A stretch of DNA of 64,000 bases from positions 186,001-250,000 of the forward strand of contig NZ_SISG01000001.1 of NCBI RefSeq assembly GCF_004310685.1. The letters run 5' to 3'. Shown piece by piece: positions 62,302-64,000 of the stretch. Position 1 is the stretch's first letter; every line of letters begins with the position of its first letter. The stretch is from Glaciihabitans arcticus (lineage in GTDB: Bacteria > Actinomycetota > Actinomycetes > Actinomycetales > Microbacteriaceae). Under the pieces are notes generated by a model, which had not been told where the DNA came from, searched no databases, and was given only the letters and a program-made list of their open reading frames with translations. Position numbers and translations under genes: made by a program.

Positions 62302-63123
62302 ATGACTATCGATTCCCCCAAGACCATCGTCCTGATCCACGGCCTGTGGATGACCCCCTCCAGCTGGGACACCTGGGCTGAGCGCTACCGCGCCGCCGGC
62401 CACACCGTGGTTGTTCCGGGCTGGCCCGGCATCGATGACCGCACGGTTGCGGACATCCGCCGCGACCCGTCAGCCCTGAAGGGCATCGGCATCAAGCAGA
62501 TCGTGGACAACTACGAGCGCATCATCCGCGCGCTGCCCGGCTTCGCCGAGGGGCAGAAGCCGATCATCATGGGCCACTCTTTCGGTGGCCTGATGACTCA
62601 GATGCTCGCGGACCGCGGGCTGGGTTCCGCCTACGTCGGTGTCGCCCCCGGCCAGCCGGCCGGAATCACGACGCTGCCGTTCTCGACGCTCCGCACCGGT
62701 TTCCCGATCCTGTCGAAGCCGTGGGCCAAGGGTGACGCGTCCCCGTTCTCGAAGGGACACTTCCACTACACGTTTGCGAATGACCTCGACCGCGACGCGT
62801 CCGATGCGCTCTGGGAGCAGTCGGCGGTGAACTCGTACAACCGGGTCTTCTTCGAGGGTGTTGCGGGCGCCTTCAACGAGAAGGGCGGAGTCTCGCACGT
62901 CGACTACGCCCGGGCTGACCGTGCTCCGCTGCTACTGATCGCGGGTGGCATTGACCACGTTGTGCCGCCGGCCATCGTGAACGCGATCGCCGCCAAGTAC
63001 ACCGGCCCGGCGGTCGTCTCGAAGAAGGAGTACGCGGGTCGCACCCACCGTCTGGTCAGCCAGGACGGCTGGGAGGAGATCGCCGACTACGCCCTCACCT
63101 GGGCTGTCAGCCACAGCAAGTAA
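62302..63123 (+). CDS. Alpha/beta hydrolase controlled by the TetR regulator
   Basis: 273 residues. Fold landmarks: IVLIHGLWMTPSSW (oxyanion region), nucleophile elbow GHSFGG with S93, acid in GGIDHVVPP, and the catalytic His in GRTHRLVSQ. The substrate is unknown; regulation by a dedicated TetR repressor suggests an inducible detoxification or degradation role (inference). AGAAGGA lies about 10 nt before ATG 62302. An open frame begins 126 bp upstream but would run through the promoter and operator. A GC-rich hairpin terminates it. Confidence 0.88.
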   Translation: MTIDSPKTIVLIHGLWMTPSSWDTWAERYRAAGHTVVVPGWPGIDDRTVADIRRDPSALKGIGIKQIVDNYERIIRALPGFAEGQKPIIMGHSFGGLMTQMLADRGLGSAYVGVAPGQPAGITTLPFSTLRTGFPILSKPWAKGDASPFSKGHFHYTFANDLDRDASDALWEQSAVNSYNRVFFEGVAGAFNEKGGVSHVDYARADRAPLLLIAGGIDHVVPPAIVNAIAAKYTGPAVVSKKEYAGRTHRLVSQDGWEEIADYALTWAVSHSK

Positions 63124-63133
63124 ACCCTCCGCG

Positions 63134-63167
63134 AAAGGCGCGGCACCCCTCGGGGCGCCGCGCCTTT
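63134..63167 (+). terminator. Hairpin terminator after the hydrolase
   Basis: An 11-bp perfect stem (AAAGGCGCGGC and its complement) with an inner CCCC/GGGG helix. Only three T residues close it, so it may be a weak intrinsic terminator. Confidence 0.7.
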
Positions 63168-63201
63168 GCTGTGCGCGCGCCGGGTGGCACCGGAACCAGA
63201 G

Positions 63202-63207
63202 CAGAAT
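63202..63207 (+). promoter_or_regulatory. -10-like CAGAAT upstream of fgd
   Basis: CAGAAT ends 6 nt before the ATG at 63214, the same spacing as at the other leaderless genes. Confidence 0.4.
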
Positions 63208-63213
63208 AGAACC

Positions 63214-64000
63214 ATGACCCTGAAACTCGGATACAAGGCATCGGCAGAGCAGTTCGACCCCCGCGAGTTGGTGGAGATCGCCGTCGCCGCCGAGGCGCAC
63301 GGCATGGAGAGCGTCGCCGTGAGCGACCACTTCCAGCCCTGGCGCCACGAGGGTGGCCACGCCCCGTTCTCGCTCGCGTGGATGGCAGCGGTGGGGGAGC
63401 GGACATCCACCATCACAATCGGCACCTCGGTCATGACCCCGACGTTCCGGTACAACCCGGCCGTCATCGCCCAGGCCTTCGCGACGATGGGCGTGCTGTA
63501 CCCGGAGCGCATCTTCCTCGGTGTCGGCACCGGCGAGGCCCTCAACGAGATCGCGACCGGTTGGAAGGGGGAGTGGCCGGAATTCAAGGAGCGGATCGGG
63601 CGTCTGCGCGAATCCATCGAACTGATGCGTCTGCTCTGGACCGAGGACCGCGTCAGCTACGAGGGCGAGTACTACCAGACCGTCGACGCCAACATCTACG
63701 ACCGTCCCGAGAAGCCGGTGCCGATCTACGTCGCGGCGGGCGGCCCGCAGGTCGCGCGCTTCGCCGGTCGCGTCGGGGATGGGTTCATCTGCACGTCGGG
63801 CAAGGGAATGGAGCTCTACACCGAGGCGCTGCTGCCGGGTGTGAAGGAGGGGGCCGAGAAGGCCGGCAAGTCATTCGACGACATCGACCGCATGATCGAG
63901 ATCAAGCTCTCCTACGAGACCACCGAGGAGGTCGCCCTGGAGAACACTCGCTTCTGGGCGCCCCTCGCGCTCAGCAAGGAGCAGAAGCACGACATCACCG
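63214..64000 (+). CDS. fgd: F420-dependent glucose-6-phosphate dehydrogenase, 3'-truncated
   Basis: 262 codons are present and the gene runs off the right end. It oxidises glucose 6-phosphate to 6-phosphogluconolactone while reducing cofactor F420. Matches to the Fgd branch of the luciferase-like (LLM) family run throughout: [85 protein letters not shown] and TSGKG. These include the His/Trp/Glu residues used in F420 chemistry. The organism should therefore make F420. A leaderless -10-like hexamer precedes the ATG. Confidence 0.93.
   Translation, partial: MTLKLGYKASAEQFDPRELVEIAVAAEAHGMESVAVSDHFQPWRHEGGHAPFSLAWMAAVGERTSTITIGTSVMTPTFRYNPAVIAQAFATMGVLYPERIFLGVGTGEALNEIATGWKGEWPEFKERIGRLRESIELMRLLWTEDRVSYEGEYYQTVDANIYDRPEKPVPIYVAAGGPQVARFAGRVGDGFICTSGKGMELYTEALLPGVKEGAEKAGKSFDDIDRMIEIKLSYETTEEVALENTRFWAPLALSKEQKHDIT

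Overview
This window is chromosomal core DNA from a high-GC actinobacterium. The best fit is the family Microbacteriaceae (inference). The grounds are the GC-rich codon use, the gene order murA-plsC-gpsA-ddl-DUF3515-thiL-rsmD-recG-coaD, the DUF6458 and septum-formation lipoprotein families, an F420-dependent glucose-6-phosphate dehydrogenase, and many leaderless start codons. I saw no prophage, insertion sequence, CRISPR array or rRNA operon. Both window edges cut genes: a metallophosphoesterase on the left and fgd on the right.

Layout. 1-6.5 kb: a truncated metallophosphoesterase and a large secreted repeat protein. 6.5-20 kb: metabolism and transport (mtlD, DoxX, serA, leuB, ilvE, a FAH-family hydrolase, MFS, YeiH-type permease, gltX, a thioredoxin-reductase-like flavoprotein, a second MFS), ending in tRNA-Gln(CUG). 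20.2-27.4 kb: a MerR regulator with a membrane protein, a metallo-beta-lactamase-fold hydrolase, a CsoR-type regulator with its operator and a CopB-type copper ATPase, a diacylglycerol-kinase-family gene, a septum-formation lipoprotein, tRNA-Glu(CUC) and a YqhA-family protein. 27.5-31.2 kb: a soluble kinase-GAF protein, then a yybP-ykoY (manganese) riboswitch in front of a TerC/Alx gene and two small membrane genes. 31.3-46.8 kb: a signalling and cell-envelope cluster of FHA protein, transmembrane Ser/Thr kinase, 1850-residue surface protein, MoxR ATPase, DUF58 and a transglutaminase-fold protein without its catalytic triad, then another FHA protein. A branched-chain amino-acid dehydrogenase and a third FHA protein follow. 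46.9-64 kb: leuCD behind a Leu-codon leader peptide and hairpin, murA, plsC, gpsA, a three-gene unit (alpha/beta hydrolase, membrane-anchored MurF-like ligase, Ddl-like ligase), two tandem DUF3515 lipoproteins, thiL, rsmD, GNAT, recG, coaD, a TetR/hydrolase pair with two operators, and fgd.

How the genes work together. leuB, ilvE, leuC, leuD and the branched-chain dehydrogenase cover parts of leucine/branched-chain metabolism; serA feeds serine. murA, the MurF-like and Ddl-like ligases, plsC and gpsA belong to envelope synthesis. copB with its regulator, and terC with its riboswitch, are metal homeostasis units. The kinase/FHA/MoxR/DUF58/transglutaminase-fold cluster looks like a phospho-signalling system acting on a membrane or surface complex of unknown role.

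Most notable observations: the MurF-like/Ddl-like/hydrolase trio, the catalytically dead transglutaminase in the MoxR cluster, the leu leader attenuator, and a -10 hexamer placed 6-8 nt before about 17 start codons, indicating widespread leaderless transcription.
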